Below, piece by piece: positions 43,547 through 52,945 of a stretch of 64,000 bases of DNA. Source of the DNA: Limibacter armeniacum (GTDB lineage Bacteria; Bacteroidota; Bacteroidia; Cytophagales; Flammeovirgaceae); assembly GCF_036880985.1 (NCBI RefSeq), contig NZ_JBAJNO010000008.1, forward strand, positions 1,488,001 to 1,552,000, given 5' to 3'. The notes under the pieces were generated by a model, which was not told where the DNA came from, did no database searches, and was given only the letters and a program-made list of their open reading frames with translations. Every line of letters starts with the position of its first letter. The first letter of the stretch is position 1. Made by a program: the position numbers and the translations under genes.

Positions 43547-46500
43547 CTAGTTTTTAATTTCTTTCAATGCATTTTCGAGGTAGTGGATAAGCTTGTTTGC
43601 TTGTGGCTCAATATCTTCGGGGACCTCAGAGAGGGAGGTAATTTCGACTTCTTTGGCCAGTTCATAGCCAGATTTAAAGTTCAAGCTGCTTAACGAACCT
43701 GCAATAATATGCGCTTTCTGGTTGACGGATTTCCATTCTTTATCGTTCAGAGCCTCTCTTAACTCATGGATATAATCAGGAATTTTCCGGTTAAAGACAT
43801 CCAACATTGCCTTTATAAAATCAGGACCTTCTTCTGTCTCTATATTTTTGAGGATTTCCAAAAAGTCATCTGAACTACCGTGGTTTCGGTTATTTTTGGT
43901 CAGTGTGTCCACTTTTTTGCCATACTTAAGAATGGTGTTGACCAGCTCTTGCTCAGAGTAGGGCTTGGTGATACAATCTACCATACCATGTGCGATGGCT
44001 TTGTTTTTTTCTTCTACAGCGGAATGAGCTGTACAGGCTACAATCGGTACAGACTTATCTACTTTTTCCAGTATGTATTTCGATGCTTCGAAACCATCCA
44101 TTTTAGGCATTTGTAAGTCCATCAGAATGATATCATATTGCCTTTGCTTAGCTTTCTCAACGCCTACTTTTCCATTTTCAGCCAGATCAACAATTCCGTT
44201 ATTTTTTGAAATATAAGTGGATGCTAAAATTTGGTTATGCTCATTGTCTTCTACAATTAATACCTTTAGGTTATCAAGTTGACCGATTTCATTCTTTTCA
44301 GCAATCACCTCTTCAATGCTCATATCCAAGCTATTTACAAGAGGGAAATTAATCTCAAAACTGATTTCGCTTCCTTTACCTACTTTGCTTTTGATTTTGA
44401 GTTGACCGTTATGAAGCTGTACAAGCATCTTTACGATGTTCAGTCCTAATCCAGAACCTCCGTATTCTCGGGTAGTGGAGCTTTCTGCTTGTGTAAACCT
44501 CTCAAAAATGCTTTGTATTTTTTCTTTGGCAATCCCAATGCCTGTGTCCTTGACCTTGAAGGATATTCGCACATGCTTTTCACTTTCCTTTTTCAGAAAT
44601 GACATGACTTCCACATTCCCTTTTTGTGTAAACTTGATGGCATTGCCAATCAGGTTGACGAGTATTTGCATCAAACGGGTAGAGTCTCCCAGCACAAAGT
44701 CTGGTATTTCGTGATCGACTATTGAAATAAGCTTGATCTGTTTGGTTTTGGCTGTCTGTGAATTAAGCTTTACTGTGTCATTGATCAGCTTTTTGATACT
44801 GAATGGCTTTTTTTCAAGTTCAAGCCTACCACTCTCAATTTTGGATATGTCAAGAATGTCATTGATAAGGACGAGCAGGTTTTTGGAAGCAATGGTGATA
44901 GTGTCTACATATTTCGACTGGATTTGGTTAAGGGAAGATTTTTTAAGGAGATCTGTGAAACCGATGATGGCATTTAGGGGTGTTCTGATCTCGTGGCTCA
45001 TATTGGCAAGGAAAATATCTTTGGCACTAGCCGAACACTCAGCCATTTCTTTTGCTTCTTTCAGCTTTTTCTCTAGGGTTTTCCGCTCTGTGATTTCATG
45101 GTGTGTTCCGTACATCCATAAAGGTTGACCATCTTCTGTCCATGATGCTACTTTGCCCCGATCATACACCCAAATCCAATGTCCATCCCGATGTTTCATT
45201 CTTGACTCGAAGTTGTAAAACTCCGTTTTGCCCTCAAAATGGTTTTGAAGTGCAACGGCGCTTTTCTCTAGATCTTCTGGGTGAGCAAACCGAGTCCAAG
45301 TATCAATTGAAATAGGAGACAATTCTTCCAGTTTGTAGCCAATAATATTAGCCCAGCGTTCATTGAAAATGGTTTCCCCTGTTTGAACATTCCACTCCCA
45401 GGTACCTAGATTGGTTCCTTTGATAACATAATCCAACCGCTTACGCTGTTCTTCGAGCTGTTTCTGTATCAGGATTCTTTCAGTAATGTCATAAGCTATT
45501 TTAATGATTTTACTGATGTGTCGTCCTCGGTCTTTTACAGGTATGTAGTAACTCTTGATCCAAACAGCAATCTCTTTATTTCCTTTCAGCCTAAACTCTT
45601 GATGTTGTGGAATGCCGTTTTTTAGTTTTTCCCAAAACTCATGGTAGGAATCACCATTAAAATCATTTTCAAAAAGTAACGATTGGTGATCTTGGTTTTC
45701 TATGTCTTCTCTTTCAAATCCCAATAGTTCTAGAAACTTCTCATTCAGGCTCAGGATTTTGCCTTCAGGTGTGAGTTCCATCCTCAATACTGAGGAGTTG
45801 ATAGCATTCAGCTCTGCCTCGTATTTATCTTTCAGCTCGTACTTTTCCCTTAGCTGTTCTACTGTGTCAAGTGCAGATCTTACTTCGTTAATGTCGTGAG
45901 CAATCACGAAATACTCATCAGTAGCTGTGTTTGGGTAACAAGTCCAATGCATCCATTTCCATTCCTTGTTTTTGGTTATACATCGGTTTTCAAAACCGGT
46001 AGAGCTTTCTCCATGTCTTAATTTATCGAACTCTGCTAGTGTTTCTGCTCGGTCTTCGGTATGTACTAAGTCCGAAAAAGATTTGTTTTTGAGGTCCTTA
46101 TCATTCCACCCTAATACTTTAGTAAAACTGTTGTTCAGTTTTTTAAAATGCCCATCATGGTCTACGATGCAAAACAGGTCCAATGACATTTCGAAGAACC
46201 GTTTGTATTGAAATAGCTCCTCATGAGCAGCGTATTGTTTGCTGACATCTTTTCCTGAAATATAGCACAGTTCTTTTTCGAACCTGAAATTCCAGATGAC
46301 ATTAGAATCCAGCATTTCACTGCAATTACATTTCAACCTGCTGAATGGTGTTGACTGCTGATCTAGGAGAATTTTTTGGAATGTAGTTTGGTCATCAGGG
46401 TGAATAAGTTCTATAAACTTCACCTTTTCAGTAAATGAAGTGGTTATACCAAAATGTGTCTTGAAAGCGGGATTGGTTTGAAGTAGAAAGCCTTCACTAT

Positions 46501-46558
46501 CAGCGATAGCAAAAAGATCGCATGAAAGCTTAAAAAACTGTTCATACTGGTTGTTCAT
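43547..46558 (-). CDS. Hybrid sensor histidine kinase (4 PAS, HisKA, HATPase, REC, HPt)
   Basis: A 1003-residue soluble kinase with no membrane helices. Four PAS domains start near residues 5, 117, 245 and 370 (FKLSCDLFAIADSEGFLLQ, FEMSLDLFCIVDHDG, INSSVLRMELTPEGKIL, TNLGTWEWNVQTGETIF). The phospho-acceptor His522 lies in MSHEIRTPLNAIIGF, the ATP lid has the N box near Asn639 and DTGIGIA and GGSGLGL. A receiver follows with Asp814 (ILMDLQMPKMDG), then an HPt domain with His950 (AHIIAGSLSSLNF). All relay residues are kept. It senses cytoplasmic signals, perhaps via cofactors in PAS; the ligand is unknown. It forms an operon with the double-REC protein. Confidence 0.95.
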   Translation of the reverse strand: MNNQYEQFFKLSCDLFAIADSEGFLLQTNPAFKTHFGITTSFTEKVKFIELIHPDDQTTFQKILLDQQSTPFSRLKCNCSEMLDSNVIWNFRFEKELCYISGKDVSKQYAAHEELFQYKRFFEMSLDLFCIVDHDGHFKKLNNSFTKVLGWNDKDLKNKSFSDLVHTEDRAETLAEFDKLRHGESSTGFENRCITKNKEWKWMHWTCYPNTATDEYFVIAHDINEVRSALDTVEQLREKYELKDKYEAELNAINSSVLRMELTPEGKILSLNEKFLELLGFEREDIENQDHQSLLFENDFNGDSYHEFWEKLKNGIPQHQEFRLKGNKEIAVWIKSYYIPVKDRGRHISKIIKIAYDITERILIQKQLEEQRKRLDYVIKGTNLGTWEWNVQTGETIFNERWANIIGYKLEELSPISIDTWTRFAHPEDLEKSAVALQNHFEGKTEFYNFESRMKHRDGHWIWVYDRGKVASWTEDGQPLWMYGTHHEITERKTLEKKLKEAKEMAECSASAKDIFLANMSHEIRTPLNAIIGFTDLLKKSSLNQIQSKYVDTITIASKNLLVLINDILDISKIESGRLELEKKPFSIKKLINDTVKLNSQTAKTKQIKLISIVDHEIPDFVLGDSTRLMQILVNLIGNAIKFTQKGNVEVMSFLKKESEKHVRISFKVKDTGIGIAKEKIQSIFERFTQAESSTTREYGGSGLGLNIVKMLVQLHNGQLKIKSKVGKGSEISFEINFPLVNSLDMSIEEVIAEKNEIGQLDNLKVLIVEDNEHNQILASTYISKNNGIVDLAENGKVGVEKAKQRQYDIILMDLQMPKMDGFEASKYILEKVDKSVPIVACTAHSAVEEKNKAIAHGMVDCITKPYSEQELVNTILKYGKKVDTLTKNNRNHGSSDDFLEILKNIETEEGPDFIKAMLDVFNRKIPDYIHELREALNDKEWKSVNQKAHIIAGSLSSLNFKSGYELAKEVEITSLSEVPEDIEPQANKLIHYLENALKEIKN

Positions 46559-46858
46559 AGCAATAATTTCTCTAAGCGGTTGATGGTAGAAACTTGGTTT
46601 TAGCCTTGTTGAGAATGGGTAGTCAAAATGGTTAGTAGGTCGGTTGTGTTATTCTTAAAATAGCTTGTTAGAGAAGTGGTAATGTATACTCTTAATAAAA
46701 GTTAATGAAATTAAGCTAGTACTACAACAAAACAGAGTTGTAGGGCCATAGTGAAGTGAGGTAAAACAATCCTTTATCTTTCTTGTTGTGCTATGGAGAG
46801 ACCCTAAATGGGTTTGTAAATCGAAACATTTCATTCATTTTAACTTAAAAACAGAGTT

Positions 46859-47659
46859 TTGAAAAAGTATCTGATTTTAATGATCGGTATGCTGGTGGCG
46901 TTGGCAAGTTGCTCATCAGACAAAAAAACAGAAGAAAAGACGGAGACTTCAGCTGTAGCCTCTAATGAGACACAACCCAAAAAAGTACTTTTTGTGGTTA
47001 CAAGCCACGGACAAATGGGCGATTCTGGTGAAGAGACAGGTTTCTGGCTGGAAGAGTTTGCTGCTCCATATTATGCCCTGTTGGATGAGGGGGTAGAGAT
47101 TACTATTGCATCTCCAAAAGGTGGACAACCACCTGTCGACCCAAGAAGTAAGCAACCAAATGCGGCTACTCCTGCTACAGAGCGTTTCAATAAAGACGAA
47201 AAAGCGCAAGAGCAATTGGGTAATACCAAGGTATTGTCTGAGGTAAATCAAGCAGACTTTGACGCGGTCTTTTATCCGGGAGGTCATGGTCCGTTATGGG
47301 ATTTGGCAGAAGACAAGCATTCTATTGCATTGATTGAAGCATTTTATGCTAACAACAAGCCTGTGGCAACAGTATGTCACGGACCTGCGGTACTTAAGAA
47401 TGTAAAAGGAAAAGACGGGAATTATCTTGTAGCAGGCAAAAAGGTAACAGGCTTCAGTAATGAGGAAGAAGCTGCTATCAAGTTGACAGAAGTAGTGCCA
47501 TTTTCTTTGGAGGATATGCTGAAAGAAAATGGTGGAGAATATAGCAAAGGGGATAACTGGCTGCCTTACGTAAAGGAAGACGGCTTACTGATTACAGGTC
47601 AAAACCCTGCATCTTCTGAATTGGTGGCAGAAAAGCTGTTGAACCAATTGGCTGAATAA
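46859..47659 (+). CDS. DJ-1/PfpI-family lipoprotein (Hsp31-like)
   Basis: 266 residues starting at TTG, which is needed to give the charged start KKYLILMIGMLVALA with lipobox ASCS; the next ATG is inside the signal. A Thr/Glu-rich spacer is followed by the class I glutamine-amidotransferase-like fold: VLFVVTSHG, GEETGFWLEEFAAPYYALLDE, SPKGGQPPVDPRS, FYPGGHGPLWDLAED and the nucleophile elbow ATVCHGPAVL (Cys173). This subgroup includes Hsp31-like glyoxalases and chaperones, which are normally cytoplasmic; the lipoprotein form acts in the periplasm. It is monocistronic, with a terminator after it. Confidence 0.88.
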   Translation: MKKYLILMIGMLVALASCSSDKKTEEKTETSAVASNETQPKKVLFVVTSHGQMGDSGEETGFWLEEFAAPYYALLDEGVEITIASPKGGQPPVDPRSKQPNAATPATERFNKDEKAQEQLGNTKVLSEVNQADFDAVFYPGGHGPLWDLAEDKHSIALIEAFYANNKPVATVCHGPAVLKNVKGKDGNYLVAGKKVTGFSNEEEAAIKLTEVVPFSLEDMLKENGGEYSKGDNWLPYVKEDGLLITGQNPASSELVAEKLLNQLAE

Positions 47660-47683
47660 AGCGAGATTTAGTTTCTAAATTAG

Positions 47684-47723
47684 AAAAGCCTTTGTTTTCA
47701 ATTGTGAAAGCAAAGGCTTTTTG
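47684..47723 (+). terminator. Intrinsic terminator after the DJ-1-like gene
   Basis: AAAGCCTTTG (47685-47694) pairs with CAAAGGCTTT (47711-47720) over a 16-base loop, then T-run. Confidence 0.8.
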
Positions 47724-47906
47724 CCTTATAGGCAGGGTGAAATAGGATGATTGAATGTGTTGATATGGCTGTAAGACCTATTTGTGACCTTAACCTTTAA
47801 AAATATTAGGTATTATCTTGTATAAGATAGGATGTTTTTAAGCTGAAAGTCTCCCTTTATCTGAATTAGTTGTTAACTTTGCAACCTCTAAAATTCGGAT
47901 AGAAAT

Positions 47907-48326
47907 ATGATTTATATTTGCAGAAGGGAGTATTTCAATGCAGCACATAAGCTGTATAACCCTAACTGGTCAAAGGAAGAAAACGAGGCGTTCTTTGGTC
48001 CTTGTGCTAATGAAAACTGGCATGGACATAATTTCGAGCTTATCGTAACAGTAAAGGGTACACCAGATCCTGACACAGGTTACGTGATGAATATGAAGCA
48101 CCTAGGTAAGATCATCAATGAACATATCATTGACAAAGTTGATCATAGGAACCTCAATATGGACGTCGATTTCCTGAAAGGGAAAATGACAAGCTGCGAA
48201 ACGCTGGCCATGGAGTTCTGGAAGATTCTTGCCCCTATGGTGAAAGAATTTGCCCCTAATGCAGACTTGCATTGTATTGAATTGCACGAAACAAGAAAGA
48301 ACTTCGTGAGGTACTACGGGGAATAA
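47907..48326 (+). CDS. queD: 6-carboxy-tetrahydropterin synthase
   Basis: 139 residues of the 6-pyruvoyl-tetrahydropterin synthase / QueD family. It converts dihydroneopterin triphosphate to the pterin precursor of queuosine. Zinc ligands are visible as His in FNAAHKL and the pair in HGHNFELIV. FGPCANENW supplies the catalytic Cys, and CIELHETRKNFVRYYGE carries the Glu of the substrate pocket. The DHRNLNMD segment is also typical. A TAnnTTTG-like -7 element (TAACTTTG, 47874-47881) lies 25 bases before the ATG, but no good -33 element is seen. Confidence 0.9.
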   Translation: MIYICRREYFNAAHKLYNPNWSKEENEAFFGPCANENWHGHNFELIVTVKGTPDPDTGYVMNMKHLGKIINEHIIDKVDHRNLNMDVDFLKGKMTSCETLAMEFWKILAPMVKEFAPNADLHCIELHETRKNFVRYYGE

Positions 48327-48357
48327 TCCACCAAGTGCTGGAGTTAAGAAACAACTG

Positions 48358-48414
48358 AATGGCTGGATGGGTGAGTGGTGAAATGACCATTCAACTGTTC
48401 AGCCATTATTTTTA
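48358..48414 (+). terminator. Probable terminator after queD
   Basis: AATGGCTG (48358-48365) pairs with CAGCCATT (48400-48407). An inner GAGTGG/CCATTC stem supports it, and ATTTTTAT follows. Confidence 0.65.
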
Positions 48415-48455
48415 TCTGAAGCTGTTTTAGCTACAAAACTTTATGCTGAACTAAC

Positions 48456-49577
48456 ATGAAATACTATATCATAGCAGGAGAACGCTCAGGTGATCTGCAT
48501 GCTTCCAACCTGATGAAGGAACTCAAGAAACGAGATGAGCAGGCTGAATTCCGCTGTTGGGGAGGTGATGAGATGGAGAAAGCAGGAGGGACACTCGTGA
48601 GACATTACCGTGAAACAGCTTTCATGGGAGTGTTGGAGGTTGTCGCCAACCTGAATAAGATCCGTGGTTTTTTGAAAGAGTGTAAGCAGGATATACTGGA
48701 TTACCAACCTGATGTGGTAGTACTGGTGGATTATGCTGGTTTCAATATGAAGATAGCAGGTTTTGCCAAGGAACATGGCTTCAAGACCTTTTACTATATT
48801 TCACCGAAGGTCTGGGCATGGAATCAGGACAGAGCCAAGAAGATCAAGAAAGTGGTGGACCGCATGTTTGTCATCATGCACTTTGAGCAGGATTTTTACA
48901 AGAAATATGATTATGAGGTCGATTATGTAGGTAATCCGCTGTTCGATGCAATCTCCCAGTTTGAGCCTAATGAGCACTTCTTGGAAGAAAATGGTTTGAG
49001 TGAAGACAAGCCAATAATTGCTATTTTACCCGGAAGCCGTAAACAGGAAGTGACAAGCATTCTGCATACGATGCTGAGTATTGTACCTAAATACAGGGAT
49101 CAGTATGAGTTTGTGGTGGCAGGGGTTGATAACCTTCCAGATGAATTGTATGCAGAGGCTCGTGCCATGAATATGAAAATAGTGGTGGGTAAAACTTATG
49201 ACCTGCTTTCATATGCACAGTCAGCTGTTGTAACTTCAGGGACGGCTACCTTGGAAACGGCATTGTTCGAAGTACCTCAGGTAGTGTGTTACAAAACGAG
49301 TTGGGTGACATTCTATCTGGCTAAATTGGCTATAAAAGTTGATTTCATCTCTCTTGTCAACTTGATTGCAGGGAAAGAAGTGGTAAAGGAGTTGATTCAA
49401 GGAGAATTTACGGCTGAAAATCTGGAAGCTGAACTACTGAAAACATTAGGCGGTGAAAGAGACAGAATCCTGAAAGATTATGCAGAGATGAAAGCCTTGA
49501 TCAAGACTGAAGGCACATCCAAGCGTACGGCAGCCCTAATGACGCAATACCTTACAGAAAAGAAGTCTAGTATCTAA
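48456..49577 (+). CDS. lpxB: Lipid-A-disaccharide synthase
   Basis: A 373-residue GT19 enzyme that joins UDP-diacylglucosamine and lipid X to form the lipid A disaccharide. It starts MKYYIIAGERSGDLHASNL, followed by ETAFMGVLEVVANL, DYAGFNMKIAGFAKEHG, YYISPKVWAWNQDRAKKIK and the late VTSGTATLETALFEVPQVV, all typical LpxB motifs. It acts at the cytoplasmic face of the inner membrane. The ABC-F gene starts 17 bases downstream, so they share a transcript; the end of the gene carries a 14-base duplication. Confidence 0.97.
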   Translation: MKYYIIAGERSGDLHASNLMKELKKRDEQAEFRCWGGDEMEKAGGTLVRHYRETAFMGVLEVVANLNKIRGFLKECKQDILDYQPDVVVLVDYAGFNMKIAGFAKEHGFKTFYYISPKVWAWNQDRAKKIKKVVDRMFVIMHFEQDFYKKYDYEVDYVGNPLFDAISQFEPNEHFLEENGLSEDKPIIAILPGSRKQEVTSILHTMLSIVPKYRDQYEFVVAGVDNLPDELYAEARAMNMKIVVGKTYDLLSYAQSAVVTSGTATLETALFEVPQVVCYKTSWVTFYLAKLAIKVDFISLVNLIAGKEVVKELIQGEFTAENLEAELLKTLGGERDRILKDYAEMKALIKTEGTSKRTAALMTQYLTEKKSSI

Positions 49578-49591
49578 CATCTAGTATCTAA
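49566..49591 (+). repeat. Short tandem duplication between lpxB and the ABC-F gene
   Basis: TCTAGTATCTAA (49566-49577) is repeated at 49580-49591 with CA between, a 14-base tandem unit. The first copy contains the lpxB stop codon. It looks like a recent slip of the replication machinery and lengthens the spacer before the next gene. Confidence 0.7.
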
Positions 49592-49594
49592 AAA

Positions 49595-51493
49595 ATGAAT
49601 TTCCTATCAGCAGAAAATATATCGAAGTCTTATGGTGACAAGAAGTTGTTTGAAAATATCAGCTTTGGCTTGGAGCAAGGACAAAAAGTGGCATTGGTTG
49701 CCAAAAACGGATCTGGTAAAACAACTTTGCTGGATATCATTACGGGCAAAGATACGCCTGATACTGGTAGTGTAGCCGTCAACAATAATATCAATGTAGC
49801 TTACTTATCTCAGGACCCAACTTTCAATGAGTCCGAAACAGTATTGGAGCATGTCCTAAAATCTGACTCCCCAATTTTGAGAACAGTTCGCCGATACGAG
49901 GAAGTTTTGGACAGACAATTGACAGACACTTCGGGCAAGGCACTGAAAGATCTGGAGAAGGTAACTGCCGAGATGGAAGAGCTGAAAGCTTGGGATGCTG
50001 AGGCAAGGATCAAGCAGATATTGGGAGTGCTGAAAATTGAAAACCTGCATCAGAAGATCAAGGAGCTTTCAGGAGGGCAACGCAAGCGTATAGCCATGGC
50101 AAAAGTGCTGATTGATGAGCCTGATTTGCTGATCATGGACGAACCTACCAACCATTTGGACTTGGACATGATCGAGTGGTTGGAACAGTATTTGGTTAGA
50201 GCAAAACTTTCGTTGTTACTCGTTACGCACGACCGTTATTTCTTAGATAGGATTTGTGATGAGATTCTAGAGTTGTCTGATGGTACAATGTACCGCCATA
50301 AAGGGAACTATTCTTATTATATTGAGAAAAAGGCTGAACGTGAGTCAATGGAGGCTGCTTCTGTAGACAAGGCTAAAAACCTGATGCGCAAGGAACTGGA
50401 TTGGGTTCGTAGAATGCCGAAAGCCCGTGGTACCAAGGCAAAATACAGAATGGATGCCTTTGATGATTTAAAAGAAAAGGCTACCTCAGGCAAACGTGAA
50501 GATAAGTTGCAACTGAGCGTGAAGATGTCCCGAATGGGTAAAAAGATTATGGAGCTGAAGAATCTGGACAAAAGCTACGGCGACAAAAAGATTCTGGATG
50601 ACTTCAATTACATATTCAAGCGCAAAGAACGTATCGGAATTGTTGGTAAAAATGGTGTAGGTAAATCAACTTTCCTGAATATCCTGACTGGCAAGGATTC
50701 ATTGGATAAAGGAGAAATTGAATATGGCGAGACAGTTGTATTCGGATATTATTCTCAGCAAGGTATTGAGCTGACAGAAGACAAAAGAGTTATTGATGTT
50801 GTAAAGGATGTGGCGGAAGTAATTCCGATGGCAGATGGTAATAACCTAACAGCATCACAGCTATTGCAGCGATTCAACTTTCCTCCTGAGCAACAGTACG
50901 CTTATGTGTCAACCTTGAGTGGTGGAGAGAGAAAAAGGCTTTACCTGTGTGAGGTGTTGATGGATAATCCCAATTTCCTGATCCTTGATGAGCCTACCAA
51001 CGATTTGGACCTTCAGACCTTAAGCATATTGGAGGATTTTCTGGAAGAGTTTCCTGGTTGTCTGTTGGTAGTAACACATGACCGTTACTTTATGGACAAG
51101 TTAGTGGATCACCTGTTTGTGTTTGAAGGCGAAGGGAAAGTGACTGACTTCAATGGTAAATACACTGATTACCGTGACATTCAGGAGGAAAAAGAAGCGG
51201 AAGAGAAAAGATTGGAAAAAGAGCGTAAAAAACAGGAAAAAGAAGAAAAGCCTGTAGCGCCCAAAGCAGAGCAGAAGCGCAAACGCTCTTATAAGGAACA
51301 AAAAGAATATGAACAGCTAGAAACGGATATTGAGCAACTGGAGGCTGAGAAGGAGGAACTTAACAATAAGCTGAACGGTTCCGTAACTGACCACGCCGAA
51401 TTGATGCAGATTTCTCAGAAAATAGGCGAAATTATTGATCTGATTGATGAGAAAATGATGCGTTGGCTGGAGCTGGATGAACTTAACGGTTGA
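49595..51493 (+). CDS. ABC-F family ATPase (Uup-like)
   Basis: 632 residues with two ABC ATPase domains and no membrane part. Domain 1: Walker A VAKNGSGKTTLL, signature LSGGQRKRIAMA, Walker B LLIMDEPTNHLDLD. Domain 2: GKNGVGKSTFLN, LSGGERKRLYLC, FLILDEPTNDLDLQ. The ABC-F linker between them (~245-320) is highly charged. The C-terminal ~110 residues form a basic/acidic coiled coil (EEKEAEEKRLEKERKKQEK, then LETDIEQLEAEKEELNNKL), as in Uup, which binds DNA or the ribosome. It would rescue or tune translating ribosomes or handle branched DNA. Confidence 0.95.
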   Translation: MNFLSAENISKSYGDKKLFENISFGLEQGQKVALVAKNGSGKTTLLDIITGKDTPDTGSVAVNNNINVAYLSQDPTFNESETVLEHVLKSDSPILRTVRRYEEVLDRQLTDTSGKALKDLEKVTAEMEELKAWDAEARIKQILGVLKIENLHQKIKELSGGQRKRIAMAKVLIDEPDLLIMDEPTNHLDLDMIEWLEQYLVRAKLSLLLVTHDRYFLDRICDEILELSDGTMYRHKGNYSYYIEKKAERESMEAASVDKAKNLMRKELDWVRRMPKARGTKAKYRMDAFDDLKEKATSGKREDKLQLSVKMSRMGKKIMELKNLDKSYGDKKILDDFNYIFKRKERIGIVGKNGVGKSTFLNILTGKDSLDKGEIEYGETVVFGYYSQQGIELTEDKRVIDVVKDVAEVIPMADGNNLTASQLLQRFNFPPEQQYAYVSTLSGGERKRLYLCEVLMDNPNFLILDEPTNDLDLQTLSILEDFLEEFPGCLLVVTHDRYFMDKLVDHLFVFEGEGKVTDFNGKYTDYRDIQEEKEAEEKRLEKERKKQEKEEKPVAPKAEQKRKRSYKEQKEYEQLETDIEQLEAEKEELNNKLNGSVTDHAELMQISQKIGEIIDLIDEKMMRWLELDELNG

Positions 51494-51523
51494 TACGAGC
51501 ATCAACCAAATAAACAATAAACT

Positions 51524-52726
51524 ATGAAACTTTCGGATGCTTACTTTTTACATGGAACTTTATTGATAGCTTTAATGGCATGGGCTTTTGGTGCAGAAGC
51601 GCAGTCTGTTAGTAAGGTATTCAGTAATGCGGCTCGTACATCAACGGCTGTATATGAGGACTCAGATGCAGAAAGACAACAGCTGCTGTTGCCGATGGGG
51701 TATGGAAACGCCAGTTTTCAGGAAGAACTGGAAGGACTTATCTCGTTTTCAGATCAGGAAATAGATAGTGTGCACTTGGTTTATACAGATTTCCCTAAGG
51801 GGATGAACTTGGATGGGCTAAATACACATCGCATGCAAAGTCTGAAAGCATTACTGCCAGAGCTATTGGATCAGTATAAATCCATTGACTGGAAAATCGT
51901 AGCACAGCAGGGCTTTGAGGATAAGCAAGGAGCCATGCAACTGTTTCACGGTTTTGCCATTTATACGCATCCGAAAGAAGTAAAAGCATCTGCAAAACCT
52001 GTTTCAGAAACGAAGGAACTGACGGTTGATGAGAAAGAAAAACTGAAGATTGCTACCCGTAAGCGCTTTGATAGATTGACAGAACGTAAGCTGGGGATTG
52101 TTCTGGATAATGACAGCTCGACATCTTCTGTCTTCAATAGAAATAAGGATTGGGAGAATGTAGTCATTATCAGTGATTGGACAGGAAGCATGTATAAGTA
52201 CACGCTTCAGGTCCTGTTATGGCAAGTCAATGAACAGGCTACGCAAAACATACAGGGATATGTTTTTTTCAATGATGGAGGATTTAAAGAAAACAACTCC
52301 AAAGTAGTAGGCGAGACGGGAGGACTTTATTTAAGCAAGAATCCAACTGTATTTCCGGTTGTTAGCCTGATGAGTAAGGTCAAGGAAAGTGGGGATGGAG
52401 GAGATATTCCTGAAAATGATATTGAAGCTATTCTGTTTGCACAGGGAGAGTTTCCTGAAGCTGAAGAGTTTGTTATCATAGCTGATAACAGGTCTGAAAT
52501 GAGAGATTTTGAATTGCTCTCTTCTATTAAAAAGCCTGTCAGGGTAGTGCTGGCAAGAGTCAGCGAAAAGGAAGATGGAACACCAATCATTCATTCTGAA
52601 TACTTAAAACTGGCTTTGGCAACAAATGGCTCAGTACATACACAGAAAGTAGATATCAACTCCAAAGAAGAACTGGAAAAACTACTGAAAGATAAGGTTA
52701 CAGCTCCAACTTCGGATGCGAACTAA
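51524..52726 (+). CDS. Exported VWA-like protein
   Basis: 400 residues with an N-terminal hydrophobic signal (~8-26, FLHGTLLIALMAWAFGAEA then QS). Residues ~205-350 look like a von Willebrand A fold: strand VVIISDWTGSMYKY with a metal-site Asp218-x-Thr-x-Ser222, GYVFFNDGG, GGDIPENDIEAILFA (a second metal loop and helix), FVIIADNRSEMRD and PVRVVLARVS. The N-terminal part (~30-150) has no known motif to me. It probably works in the periplasm, perhaps binding a partner through a bound metal. It starts 30 bases after the ABC-F gene and ends in a terminator before the SpeD fusion. Confidence 0.7.
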   Translation: MKLSDAYFLHGTLLIALMAWAFGAEAQSVSKVFSNAARTSTAVYEDSDAERQQLLLPMGYGNASFQEELEGLISFSDQEIDSVHLVYTDFPKGMNLDGLNTHRMQSLKALLPELLDQYKSIDWKIVAQQGFEDKQGAMQLFHGFAIYTHPKEVKASAKPVSETKELTVDEKEKLKIATRKRFDRLTERKLGIVLDNDSSTSSVFNRNKDWENVVIISDWTGSMYKYTLQVLLWQVNEQATQNIQGYVFFNDGGFKENNSKVVGETGGLYLSKNPTVFPVVSLMSKVKESGDGGDIPENDIEAILFAQGEFPEAEEFVIIADNRSEMRDFELLSSIKKPVRVVLARVSEKEDGTPIIHSEYLKLALATNGSVHTQKVDINSKEELEKLLKDKVTAPTSDAN

Positions 52727-52746
52727 ATAATAGTAATGTAAGGGAG

Positions 52747-52786
52747 AGGAGTGCTTTGCATAGCAGGGCACTCCTTTTCTGTTTTT
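52747..52786 (+). terminator. Intrinsic terminator
   Basis: AGGAGTGC (52747-52754) pairs with GCACTCCT (52768-52775), then TTTCTGTTTTT. It closes the lpxB/ABC-F/VWA-like unit. Confidence 0.82.
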
Positions 52787-52945
52787 AAACTATTTTTCTA
52801 CCTTTAGAAGCCATTTTTTGAGTAAAGGGGTGAAAGGCGTTGGACAACTAATCTGTTTATTAGTCGTTTTTTTATCTAAACTTGGCATATTGTGACCTAA
52901 TGCCTTTTAACTATGATCGAGAAATGAAATCATTTTTCTAACTGA

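Noticed and set aside
46732-46752. CTACAAC/GTTGTAG inverted repeat before the DJ-1-like gene
   Set aside because: The stem is only 7 bp, has no U-tract and fits no known site; chance is likely in this AT-rich spacer.
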